DNA of 64,000 nucleotides from Strobilurus pachycystidiatus. Its lineage: Eukaryota > Basidiomycota > Agaricomycetes > Agaricales > Physalacriaceae. The notes beneath the pieces were generated by a model. It saw nothing but the letters and a program-made list of their open reading frames with translations. It did not search any database and had not been told where the DNA came from. Shown here one piece after another: positions 10,380 through 19,352 of this stretch (positions within the stretch are counted from its first letter, which is position 1; every line of letters begins with the position of its first letter). The stretch is taken from positions 806,001 to 870,000 of the forward strand of contig JAHLMK010000015.1 in NCBI GenBank assembly GCA_019915135.1. Direction: 5' to 3'. The position numbers were made by a program, and so were the translations under genes.

Positions 10380-13300
10380 TCAGCCGGGGTTGGCTGCTCT
10401 GGCTGCTTGCGCGGCTGCGACCTCTGCCATCTGTGCGTTGAAGAGATCTTCGAAACTCCAGCCTACGGGGGGCGTTCGCGAGCGTCTGCTTGCCCGCGTT
10501 GTGCGTTCTCGTCGCGTGTGTGTTTTCTTCTTCGGGGGAGGGGGTGGTTCAATGTCTCCAAAGGTAGTAATGAAGCGGCTTGTGTCGGCAATGTATTGGA
10601 TGAGATGCGGCGTGAAGTTGGCGTTGTTGAGTAGATTGGCCTCGCTTGGATTTTCGCGTCCCGACTTTGTTGCTCGACGCAATCGTACTCTCTGGGTGGA
10701 GTATGCCGGGCATAGGTAGAGGAAATGGCGTACTGTCTCCCTGGGGTAATGGCAATTTGGGCATGCTGGTGACTCTGCGACGCCGATGTTATGAAGATGG
10801 TGGTTGAGAGGCGCGTGGTTGGTGCGGAGCTGGGTGAGAATGGACGTGACTTTTCGTGAGAAGTTCGCTGTCATCTTCGCGTAACGCTTCCCTATCTCCT
10901 TCGTCGTTCCACCCGCTAGCCCTTTTGATTTCATGTACCGTCTCGATTTTCGCCACCTAGCATTGTGTTTCTCGTGTAGACGTGCCAGGTGAGTCCTCCG
11001 CGCCGCTGATGAGGAGATGGGTAGTGTGGAGTGGAATATCCGGGGTAGCTTGCGATTCGCCGTGGAGTTCTTCGCTGAGCTTGCCGCCAACTTTGCCTCT
11101 CGATCCGCTGCTTCGTTGCCTGGTACGCCTGCGTGTCCTGGAATCCATCGGATAGCCAAATGCGCGCCAGGGTGCTTCCTCTTCAGTTCCTCGACCTCTC
11201 CGTGTAGTGCGTCTAGCAGGTAGTGGGACGGAGCTGGCTGTCGTAGCTGGGTTGCCTGTAGCGCTGGTTGGCTGTCAATCACTATCGTCGCCCTCGTCAC
11301 CCTCGCCTGATCTCTCAACATCCTCACCCCCACCACCATTCCTGCACATTCCCCTTCGTAAACTTCGTGGTGCCGATCCGGTCCCAGGTGTACTCTTCTC
11401 GCCTCTATCTCCCTGTCCCCCACAAATAACACCGCCGACGCTCCTACCCCGCCCTCAAAGCCCGATCCATCCGTGTATACCCTCATCCCATCGTCCTCCT
11501 CGTCTATCTTTATTGCCTTCACTCCATTGTTGTCCGTCGCGATAACGCTTACCCTTGACTTCCAATTACTGGGGTATCGTATCGCCTTGATTTTCTCCAT
11601 TCTATCCGGTCGTATCCTATACATATGCATGAGCCAATTCAATGGTGCGCGATGTCTTTTGATCATTGGTGTTCGTCCTGCGCGTCTGACCCTCGGTGCG
11701 AGCGGGTGGGTTCCTGGTAAGCATGCGTATCGAATTGCTGCTCGCTGTAGGTGTTTGTCGACCATTAAGTCCATCGGGAGCATGTTGGCATGAACGTTGA
11801 GCGTGTCGCCTGCTGTTGTCTTCATTGCGCCCATGATGATGATTTCCGCTCGTCGATGGATGGATTCTAGCTGCCGTATGATGGGATGTGAGCTGCGTCC
11901 GTCCTTCCTCGTTTTGGCTACAACCCTCGTGGGGGTGAGGAAGACGTCCGCCCCGTAGAGCATCCTCGGAATGCCGATGGCCAGGTACGCTCTCCGCATG
12001 AACCGCTGATGGACTCCCTTCGCCACCTTTGCGATCCTCTTCATCTTCCCTAGAAAGTCGTCCCCCTTCTTGACCGCCACCGCCCCCTGTTTCCGCCATC
12101 TCAAACCCGAATCCAGGATGAGTCCTAGAAACGTTCCCTCTGTCCTTGCCTCGATCTCCCGACCCTCTATCTTGATGCTCCTTCCAATGTCTGGTACCCT
12201 CATTGTGCTGCCTGGCTTCTTGGGATTTGGCGCGTTCCGCAGCCGTGTGGTAAAATCGACCAGCTGCCACTTGGGGATCCCAAACACGCTCCCTCTCTTC
12301 TTTGCCCATTCCAGCACCCCGCCTTCTCCCTCCATCACCTCCTTCAGCTTCTCGTGCGTGCCTCCTTCTCCGTCAAACTTCTTTGCCCTTGCCGCCGCCG
12401 CAATGTCGTCAATGTACCCAAAGCTCGGGACTCCTCTTTCTGTGAGTAGCTTGAGAAGGCTCGCGTTGTATAGGATGTAGAGCAGCTGCGCGAAAGGATC
12501 GCCTTGATCAAAGCCATTTTCAACCCTGAAAGGAGAAGATGAGTAGTCGTCAAATTTGAGGTTTGTCTTCCTCGCGTCCAGCCTCCGCTCGAGCCACGCC
12601 GTTAGCTCCCTGGGTATCCCCACCATTCGAAGTTCATGCACCGCTACCTCGACATTTGCAGTCGGGTACGCCGCCTTCACGTCCAAGAAGAGGACCGACA
12701 TCACATCCCTTGCTCGCCACGCCTCCTTGATCATTGATACCATTACCTGTATCGAGTCTGTGGTGCATCTGCCTGGTCGTCCTCCAAAATGGTTCTTGGG
12801 TAGCAGTCCCTTCAGCTCGCATTGCGCTAGAGCCATGTCATTGACGACTGCGTTCAGGCCTCGTCCCCACCCATCTGACAGCACTATCGGTCGCCATGAG
12901 CTTGGGTCGCTGTAGTCCGACTTCCCTGGTTTCCTAAAGATGATGGTGGTGGATCTTGCCATTTCCTCCGGGTACGTGCTGAGTGTAAACGTCGCTCTGT
13001 AGATGGGTCCTATGAAAGGCGCCAGTAGCCCCGCGCAAGTGTGTAGAACGTCGTTCGGGACCGTTCCTGGCATCGTAGCTTTTCCTTTCTTCATCTTTTT
13101 GAAAACCTGTTCAATTTGATAGTCAGTGGGTGGGATGAAATTCCATGCGGGCGGTGGATATCCCTCAGGTGGCGGCGTCGTCTCAAAATTCGACTTGGGT
13201 AGAAAAAATTGTGATTTGAGAACATCGGCTTTTTCAGCGTTTGTTGTCGCATCTACTCGTACACCGTCTACTTTCACCGTAAGGTTAGGTATGCGTGTTC

Positions 13301-14534
13301 TGGCTCCATCCGACGAAGGCTGCGAGATGTAGCTGCACTTCGTCCAGATGTCATTGCCGTCGGTACTATCCAGCCAGCCATCCCAGCATTCATTCTTCTC
13401 TTCGCGTAGCGCGTCCGAGTACGAATTTCGTGCCAATCTCGCCACCTCATGTTGCCCATGTCCAGGTGTGTCTTTGAACTTTGCAGCTTTACGCTGTTGC
13501 TTTCGCATCGCTGTTCGCAGATCCGCGAGTCGTTTGTTGAACCAACGTTTGGAATGGGGTGAGGGTTTTGTCATTGGGACTGTGCCCTCGATTGCCTTCT
13601 GCACCGCGTTGTTCAGACGCTCGAAAGCCGTCCTCATCGCCGCCTGATTGTGGATTTCCCGGGGTTTGGGTATTTGTTTCAGTTCCGCTGTCAGCGCCTT
13701 CTTGAAATCGCCCCAGTCTGTCACCCGGAAGTTTCGACGGGGAGTCTCATCCGCTAGTTCTATTCGCAAATCTAGGATGCCTCGGATCGGTATGTGATCT
13801 GTCTTTGGGGGGCGATTGGCGGGGTATGTGTTGCACTGTACAATTGACGTTAGTAAAAACTCTGATATGAATACATTATCAACACGCGTATAGTTACCCG
13901 TCGCTTGTGCGACCAGCGTTGGTAGGGACTCTGGCAATGCCATCTTCAGCCCCCTCCTTGCGACTATGTCCAGGAGGACTTGCGCCATCTCGAGATTCTT
14001 CTTGGTAAAAAGGTGCGCGTTTCGCGGCTCGTCCCATAGCGGATGGTGCCTGTTGAAGTCCCCTGCCCATAGAAAGTGAGTATCAACAGTTCGTCCTGCA
14101 CGTTTGGGTATGTGCGCCCCAAAGTCAAAATCGTCAACGAGTTGAATCGTCGCGTTACTTTCGCATGCGTTATAGATGTTGACCACCATCAGGTTCATAT
14201 CCTCGCGCTGCAAAAGTATAGCCGTTACGTCTGGAGACGGTATCGGTATGTTGATCCAGCTGTCTGTTGAGAGACGCTTGTTCACCAGCATTATCGAGCG
14301 CGTACGCTTTTTGTCGTCCCTCTCTTGATGGTCCGGTGGGTATACGACGTGCCAGTGCGGGGTCGCCGACGTGTTACCCAGAAAATTGAAACATGGTTCT
14401 TGTATCAGAACCAAATCGTCGTCACGGTGTAATTCGTGTAGCATAAGAAGTTGAGCGTCCAGAGATTTATTGACGTTTATCGACCAGAATTTGAGCAGTC
14501 CATCGTCCCTTCGTGTCGGGCGGTTGTCCGTCAT
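10380..14534 (-). CDS. LINE ORF2: endonuclease, reverse transcriptase, RNase H
   Basis: 1384 residues, unbroken. N-terminal APE-type endonuclease (about 1-260) with the motifs LIQEPCFN, AGDFNRHHPLW and TDHIPI. Reverse transcriptase follows (about 470-800): motif A FLDVKAAYP, motif B FDQGDPFAQ, active site YIDDIAA. An RNase H domain near 1070-1210 shows the full D-E-D-D set: VYTDGSG, YEGECAG, VIDSQPALQ and GNEAADREA. Near the C-terminus is a CPNC...H...C zinc-type motif, as in related LINEs. The protein nicks target DNA and primes reverse transcription there. Its ATG overlaps the ORF1 stop (ATGA), suggesting stop-restart translation. Confidence 0.95.
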   Translation of the reverse strand: MTDNRPTRRDDGLLKFWSINVNKSLDAQLLMLHELHRDDDLVLIQEPCFNFLGNTSATPHWHVVYPPDHQERDDKKRTRSIMLVNKRLSTDSWINIPIPSPDVTAILLQREDMNLMVVNIYNACESNATIQLVDDFDFGAHIPKRAGRTVDTHFLWAGDFNRHHPLWDEPRNAHLFTKKNLEMAQVLLDIVARRGLKMALPESLPTLVAQATGNYTRVDNVFISEFLLTSIVQCNTYPANRPPKTDHIPIRGILDLRIELADETPRRNFRVTDWGDFKKALTAELKQIPKPREIHNQAAMRTAFERLNNAVQKAIEGTVPMTKPSPHSKRWFNKRLADLRTAMRKQQRKAAKFKDTPGHGQHEVARLARNSYSDALREEKNECWDGWLDSTDGNDIWTKCSYISQPSSDGARTRIPNLTVKVDGVRVDATTNAEKADVLKSQFFLPKSNFETTPPPEGYPPPAWNFIPPTDYQIEQVFKKMKKGKATMPGTVPNDVLHTCAGLLAPFIGPIYRATFTLSTYPEEMARSTTIIFRKPGKSDYSDPSSWRPIVLSDGWGRGLNAVVNDMALAQCELKGLLPKNHFGGRPGRCTTDSIQVMVSMIKEAWRARDVMSVLFLDVKAAYPTANVEVAVHELRMVGIPRELTAWLERRLDARKTNLKFDDYSSSPFRVENGFDQGDPFAQLLYILYNASLLKLLTERGVPSFGYIDDIAAAARAKKFDGEGGTHEKLKEVMEGEGGVLEWAKKRGSVFGIPKWQLVDFTTRLRNAPNPKKPGSTMRVPDIGRSIKIEGREIEARTEGTFLGLILDSGLRWRKQGAVAVKKGDDFLGKMKRIAKVAKGVHQRFMRRAYLAIGIPRMLYGADVFLTPTRVVAKTRKDGRSSHPIIRQLESIHRRAEIIIMGAMKTTAGDTLNVHANMLPMDLMVDKHLQRAAIRYACLPGTHPLAPRVRRAGRTPMIKRHRAPLNWLMHMYRIRPDRMEKIKAIRYPSNWKSRVSVIATDNNGVKAIKIDEEDDGMRVYTDGSGFEGGVGASAVLFVGDREIEARRVHLGPDRHHEVYEGECAGMVVGVRMLRDQARVTRATIVIDSQPALQATQLRQPAPSHYLLDALHGEVEELKRKHPGAHLAIRWIPGHAGVPGNEAADREAKLAASSAKNSTANRKLPRIFHSTLPISSSAARRTHLARLHEKHNARWRKSRRYMKSKGLAGGTTKEIGKRYAKMTANFSRKVTSILTQLRTNHAPLNHHLHNIGVAESPACPNCHYPRETVRHFLYLCPAYSTQRVRLRRATKSGRENPSEANLLNNANFTPHLIQYIADTSRFITTFGDIEPPPPPKKKTHTRRERTTRASRRSRTPPVGWSFEDLFNAQMAEVAAAQAARAANPG

Positions 14535-16339
14535 AGTCTATCCCTTTGAGTCGAGGTGCTTCTCGATCGAGACCCAAAGTTGAGCTGGCCTTGGCGCATG
14601 CTCGATTGCGACCGCGCCCGAGCCATCTGAGAAGGTTTCACCTGTGAGCTGAGCTGTGACGGCGTCTGTTGTGCGTCCTCGTCGTCTCTAGGTGATCTTG
14701 ACCGTCGGTTCTGGGATCTGGGCTGTCGTATCAGGTCCTCCATATCCGCCGTCATGGGTCGGAATGTAGTGAACGCCGTAGGTTGGCTACCCTTGTCGAA
14801 CATGCGCCCCAGTTCCGCAAAAGTCGGCTCTGCTATTTCCCATGTCGAGGGATCCGCGGTAGGGTAGAATCGATATTGGTTGTCGGTATTTCGCCTATTG
14901 AGTTCCTCGTTGGCCTTGATGAAAGCCGGGCATATTCGCTCCGCCGCTCCGTGTCCGTTTCGCTTGCATGTCGCGCAGTAGAATTTGTCCCGTTCGCTGT
15001 TGATGATGGTACATCTGTCGGTGCGATGATTAGTACTGGCGCATCGTCCGCATGTCGAGTCGTGCGGGCACGTCCTTGCGTCGTGCGTCCTTGGCATTTG
15101 GTGGCACGATAGACATCTTTGTACCTCCTTCCTGTCGCGTCTCACCGATATCATCTTCCCCTCAAACACCATCCCTCTCTTGATGACATAGTTCGCCTCT
15201 CCTCGCGTTGCCATTCCCACCATGACATGTCCGAAACGTTGATTCTCCTTCCTCCTGTCCACCGCCTTCAGCCATCGTAGTGATGTTATCGCACCCGTCA
15301 CTAAGCCGCTGTCCTTCTCAATGTTTCGGCGCGTCTCGTCATCGTCGATGTCCGCTGAGAGTGGGACAAATTGAGCGACAACGGGGAAGGAAGGGGGAAG
15401 TATAGTGCAGCCCGCTTTCTTGAAAGCCGCGTCGAGTATCTCTGTCGCCTCGTTGTTGCGTATCGTGATGGCAACTTCGGGGGAGTTCACGAGGATGCTA
15501 GTGGCTCCTGACGCCAGTTTCTTTGTTGCTATGACCCGAGTCTCCCCCGCCTCGAATGTGTCGGTCAGAGTCGCGCAGGCGGCAAGTGCGTCGGCTATGA
15601 GTTCTGTAGCTTCCAGTGCAATATCCTTCTCGGGCTGGTTGAGCAGTCCAGGCGTGGCAGCTGGCGTGAGTGGTTTGATGATGAAGCGGCGCTCTGCCGT
15701 ATCGCCTCTGGCTATAGCGTCGCCGTGCTGGGTGGGAAGCTGAGCTTGGGATGTGGGCTGCTGCGCCTGGTAGTAGTCGGAATCGAAAGTCGGAGGGGGT
15801 GATGCGTGGTGGGCCGCGATGTTGGCGTATGTGGGCGCCGTGGTGCGGTCAGTTGCGGCTCTCTTCAGATTCTCTGCGAGCTCCCTGTTGCTCTTCGTCT
15901 GTGCCTCGGCATGCACGGTCGCCTCCTCCTGCCTCGTCAGGTTTGTCGCCATAGAGTTCACGATCTCCTGTAGCCGTTTGTACTGGTCGTCAAAAAGTAG
16001 CGCCGTTGCGTTCATTTTCAGCGCGTCGTGCTCGTTGCCGTTCGCCACTTCCAGTTCCAATAGCGCGATTATTGCCAGTATACTGGGCTGTATCTTGGGT
16101 CTCGAGGTTTTCGGCACCGGTGACTTGTCGTTGTATGCCAGTTCTCGGAGCGCGTCTATCGCCATCTTCCTCGCCTCCCCCGGCCCCGTTCCTCTCCTCG
16201 CATCTCTTCCCAACAGCCCTGCTTCCGTCAGGATCATCCTCTGCGTCTCTATCTTCGTCGTCACTCCTTTCTCTCCTGCCCCTCCTCCCGGGTCATTCAT
16301 TCCTTCTTGCGGCGGTTCGGACGCGCCTCGCGGGGGCAT
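14531..16339 (-). CDS. LINE ORF1: RNA-binding Gag-like protein with CCHC knuckles
   Basis: 602 residues, unbroken. A Pro/Gly-rich start is followed by a likely coiled-coil region (about 115-165), a middle domain with RRM-like strand patterns (about 215-400), then three zinc-knuckle-like motifs at about 409-470. The clearest is CGRCASTNHRTDRC (CX2CX4HX4C), followed by CATCKRNGH...C. A Ser/Arg-rich tail follows. Such ORF1 proteins coat the element RNA. The stop codon TGA overlaps the ORF2 start in ATGA at 14534-14531. Confidence 0.92.
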   Translation of the reverse strand: MPPRGASEPPQEGMNDPGGGAGEKGVTTKIETQRMILTEAGLLGRDARRGTGPGEARKMAIDALRELAYNDKSPVPKTSRPKIQPSILAIIALLELEVANGNEHDALKMNATALLFDDQYKRLQEIVNSMATNLTRQEEATVHAEAQTKSNRELAENLKRAATDRTTAPTYANIAAHHASPPPTFDSDYYQAQQPTSQAQLPTQHGDAIARGDTAERRFIIKPLTPAATPGLLNQPEKDIALEATELIADALAACATLTDTFEAGETRVIATKKLASGATSILVNSPEVAITIRNNEATEILDAAFKKAGCTILPPSFPVVAQFVPLSADIDDDETRRNIEKDSGLVTGAITSLRWLKAVDRRKENQRFGHVMVGMATRGEANYVIKRGMVFEGKMISVRRDRKEVQRCLSCHQMPRTHDARTCPHDSTCGRCASTNHRTDRCTIINSERDKFYCATCKRNGHGAAERICPAFIKANEELNRRNTDNQYRFYPTADPSTWEIAEPTFAELGRMFDKGSQPTAFTTFRPMTADMEDLIRQPRSQNRRSRSPRDDEDAQQTPSQLSSQVKPSQMARARSQSSMRQGQLNFGSRSRSTSTQRDRL

Positions 16340-16502
16340 TCTCTTTTGGAGGTGTTGTGTGGACAGTTTGGGTGTTATTTGAAGATGTAAACAAGTATTT
16401 TATCGCTATTTTATCCTTGAAGCGGTACTGCGAACTCCCGTCGAACGGTCGTAGAGGACCGGGGTAAAAGTTGCCGGTGGTGGTACCGAATCAAGGAGCG
16501 AT

Positions 16503-16518
16503 CATCTTCGTACCTTTT
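16503..16518 (+). repeat. Target-site duplication, 5' side of LINE
   Basis: Exact repeat of the 16 bases at 10152-10167, marking the 5' end of the LINE at about 16502. Confidence 0.9.
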
Positions 16519-17312
16519 GCCTAGAAGTGCTCTTCTCTGCGCAACTTTGACAATGCTTAGGAGCGGCGCGTCGACGTCCTCATGGCAGATGTCGACGCAC
16601 ACACTCAAAGACCGAGCCTGCGGGTGGTACTTACATCTTTCACTGGCATTGTGTCAAAGTTCCCATCTTATCACCGCCCAACCACGCAACTCTTTTCAGC
16701 TTCCCTTCTTTCCATCTTGGTCTTTTGCATCGCTCTGTGCTCTTCTGTACCACTTCCATTCGCATTTGGGCTCTACCGTATCTTCTCGATGATCTTGGCC
16801 TCTCCTTCTTGTTTGAATCCACCAGCAATCGCACCTCGGCATATGATCAAAGTCCGTGGATCCGAAATCTTTCTTTGGCGTACTGGTCGCCATTTCTCGT
16901 CACAATGTTCCTGTGTCAGTGCCTCCGGTTGGCCCACTGCTGTTTGCACTTACAATACACGACGAACACCTCTAACAGCGGCGTCAGTCTCGCGGCACAA
17001 TCACGATTTCTCTGTTGGCCGATCATGATTCATCTTGCTCGTAATCAAACGTGCGATTTGAGACGACACCGTGGCGGATTACCTATCGTGGTATAGCTCG
17101 AATGGTCTCGCACCGACTTCTGTGTGTCACTATATATCGTGACCCACTCACTCTCATTTCCCTGTCTTTCGTTTCCTCCTTGTCCGTTGCTGTATCTTCT
17201 TTGGTCTTGCTTCATCGCGCTACCGAGAGGCCAAGGACTATCGGTCGTTGCATAGCAGACTCTGCTTCCACGCATCACGCTTTCTCATCATTGTTATCCA
17301 CTATCACTCAGA
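16519..17312. other. LINE flank, no confident gene
   Basis: Plus-strand open frames (for example 16582-17028, with one hydrophobic stretch near 16700-16800) have no recognisable domain. A TATATA-like element at about 17129-17138 may belong to the small secreted protein. Confidence 0.35.
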
Positions 17313-17537
17313 ATGAAACTCCCCCTTCTCGAAATCATCATGTTCGCCCTCCTCGGCGCTGTCGCCTCACAGCCCACAGTCAGATCCCCGTCATCACTCA
17401 CATGGTCCGGCTCCCGCCGCACCGCTGGAATGGGCCCAAACGCGCGTCGCATGGCCGAAGGTCTCCCACCCCTCCCCCCTGCGAGCAGGAGGGAGGCTGC
17501 GCTGAGAGGAGGACCCAGTGTGGTCGGCGGTTGGTAG
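17313..17537 (+). CDS. Possible small secreted protein
   Basis: 74 residues. The N-terminus MKLPLLEIIMFALLGAVASQ is a convincing signal peptide with cleavage near AVASQ. The mature part contains NARRMAEGLPPLPPASRR, resembling the (R/K)..GLPPLPP.R motif I recall from many small secreted proteins of mushroom-forming fungi. The protein may continue in downstream exons: typical relatives are longer. No enzyme motif. Probably exported; role unknown. Confidence 0.45.
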   Translation: MKLPLLEIIMFALLGAVASQPTVRSPSSLTWSGSRRTAGMGPNARRMAEGLPPLPPASRREAALRGGPSVVGGW

Positions 17538-18671
17538 AGATGCAAAGATAAGATGTGAAAGTGGAGGCTTCGTCGAAAGATGAGGTGACCTTGAAAGGAA
17601 ACTTCGATGCAGTGCACGATAAGGTATGTGCATTGTTGAGAGTTCGCGAGAATCAGGCTTTTACTCACGGCGCGCCCAGTCTCTCCTCGACGTCTCTTTG
17701 TCGTCGTCTCAGCAAGTACCCACATCGCATCAACTGTTGCACCCACCGCTCCATGATATGGCCGGGGCGCACATACACAAACGTCATACGTCGCCATACG
17801 GACCGACTCCTTCCTGTTCCCTTGCATCTTGTCGCCATATTACATTCTCATCATGACACCTTTTAGACATCATATTCGCTTCGTTCGTACTTTGACCTTC
17901 TTGCATACACTTGTGGAGTACTACTTATTCTGTCTATGGAGACCTTTGTTCGTTGTATGCCCTTCATTCGTCAAACTCAGACGTACAGTAGGTATTCAAT
18001 ATTAGATACTTACTTGGAATATCAAGATGCCATCTCTGTTCAGACAACACCGTAGTTGAAGATATATCAACTGACACGGACCGTTGTCGATAACGGTCTG
18101 GGCACCGAGTTGGTATCGGGCTGTCAAGTGAGGTTCGTTTGATTGATTTTCTCAACCCTCGTCGTGGAAAAAGCGGCGACAGAGCCAAACAAAACGAGAG
18201 CTGCTTCTGGTGAGCGTAGCCAGCGCGTTGCGTTGCCTTGGCCAGTCACCAGGTGTCCTGCTGCATGAGAAGCCTGCCAGACTCCGGACTCCGGAGTGTT
18301 TTATGTGCCGAAGGCCGTGGGCTTGATCTTCAAAAGCTGTAATGAACAAGTTCAAACAATGGCCATCTCTATCTCAAGGGAGCGGGCGTAAGCGTAAGTC
18401 ATCACGGCAATCATTTGTGTGGGCTAGTGTGGCGAGCAAAAGACTCGGAAGCACATTTCGAATCTCGATCACCGATCACATAGACCCGAAATGGCACTCA
18501 ACGCCGGTGCTCTTGCAGTGCAGGAAGACAGACAACTCTCTTGCAGTTACCAACGTAGCAGCGTGCAACTGAAGAGCAGGACGACGGTCCAACTGGATAG
18601 ACAATGTGCTGATGTATGACGATCCACGGATAGACAGCATTACATAGTAGCAGGCTGTCTAGTTCTGCCAA
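17538..18671. other. Intergenic stretch, no confident gene
   Basis: About 1.1 kb with only short open frames on both strands. It may contain 3' exons of the small secreted protein, but I could not define any. Confidence 0.35.
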
Positions 18672-18783
18672 GGCACTTTGCCGGAGTGGTTAACGGGTTG
18701 GCCTGCTATCTATTCGATCTCGTAATCCTAGATAATAAAGCCAATGCACTTTGTGCGCCTGCGTTCGAATCGCAGAGGTGTCG
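18672..18783 (+). tRNA. tRNA-Ser (anticodon GCT) with 30-base intron
   Basis: Class II cloverleaf. The acceptor is GGCACTT/AGGTGTC with discriminator G. The anticodon stem is TTGGC/GCCAA, with anticodon GCT at 18705-18707. A 30-base intron (18709-18738) follows position 37. There is a long variable arm (GCAC-TTT-GTGC), and the T arm is CTGCG-TTCGAAT-CGCAG. The long arm, G discriminator and GCT anticodon identify serine. Confidence 0.88.
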
Positions 18784-19352
18784 GATACTGATTTTTTTGG
18801 TGTAATTTAGATTATATACAGTGTACACTAAGCACTTCTTTCAACTTCTTAGTTCACACATGTCACATTTGGTGGGGTCCAAGGTCCAAGCCTCCAAGAA
18901 CCAAGAGTCAAGACTCCAAGGTCCCATTGCCCAAGGACCAAAACTCGCCACTCGACGACGGACGTCGCCGACCAGAGTCCAAGGACCAAGTTTCAAAATT
19001 GAGAACTCCATTGTCCAGATCATCAATGATTATCACCAATGGTCATTCGACCTTAAATTCATAAATCACTGTCCAAACGGCGAACTATGAACATCGCGAA
19101 GCCGCGCCGAGTGATTACCGTGGTTCCAACTTACCACTGTCACTGGCATGAGCGATCTCGGAACAGTGTCACATTCTACAGTATTCATACTAGATACATG
19201 GTTCGGAAATAGAGGAGACATCACATAGAGTAGCGCAATATATACAACTGCAATACATAGACATAACCTAGAACACACAACAATGTACACAATCTCGCAG
19301 AAGAGATCCCCAAGAAATATATACACGACATGCTGAGAGCACAGTCCAGTCT
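18784..19352. other. Spacer with CCAAG-rich low-complexity DNA
   Basis: Between 18880 and 18995 the words CCAAG, CCAAGG and TCCAAG recur in an irregular array. No gene seen. Confidence 0.4.

Larger units (their letters stand above)
10164..16502 (-). mobile_element. Full-length non-LTR retrotransposon (Tad/I-like LINE)
   Basis: The element lies on the minus strand. The 5' end is at about 16502, with a 5' UTR of about 163 bases, then ORF1 (16339-14531), ORF2 (14534-10380), a 3' UTR of about 195 bases and a poly(A) tail seen as 21 Ts at 10164-10184. It is flanked by a perfect 16-base target-site duplication. Both reading frames are uninterrupted. ORF2 carries endonuclease, reverse transcriptase and RNase H domains, the arrangement of the Tad and I groups. 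The intact frames and perfect duplication argue for a young, possibly active copy. Exact clade assignment needs an RT tree. Confidence 0.93.

Noticed and set aside
16582..17028. 148-codon frame with a hydrophobic stretch
   Set aside because: No signal peptide, no family, no splice partners; composition fits chance.
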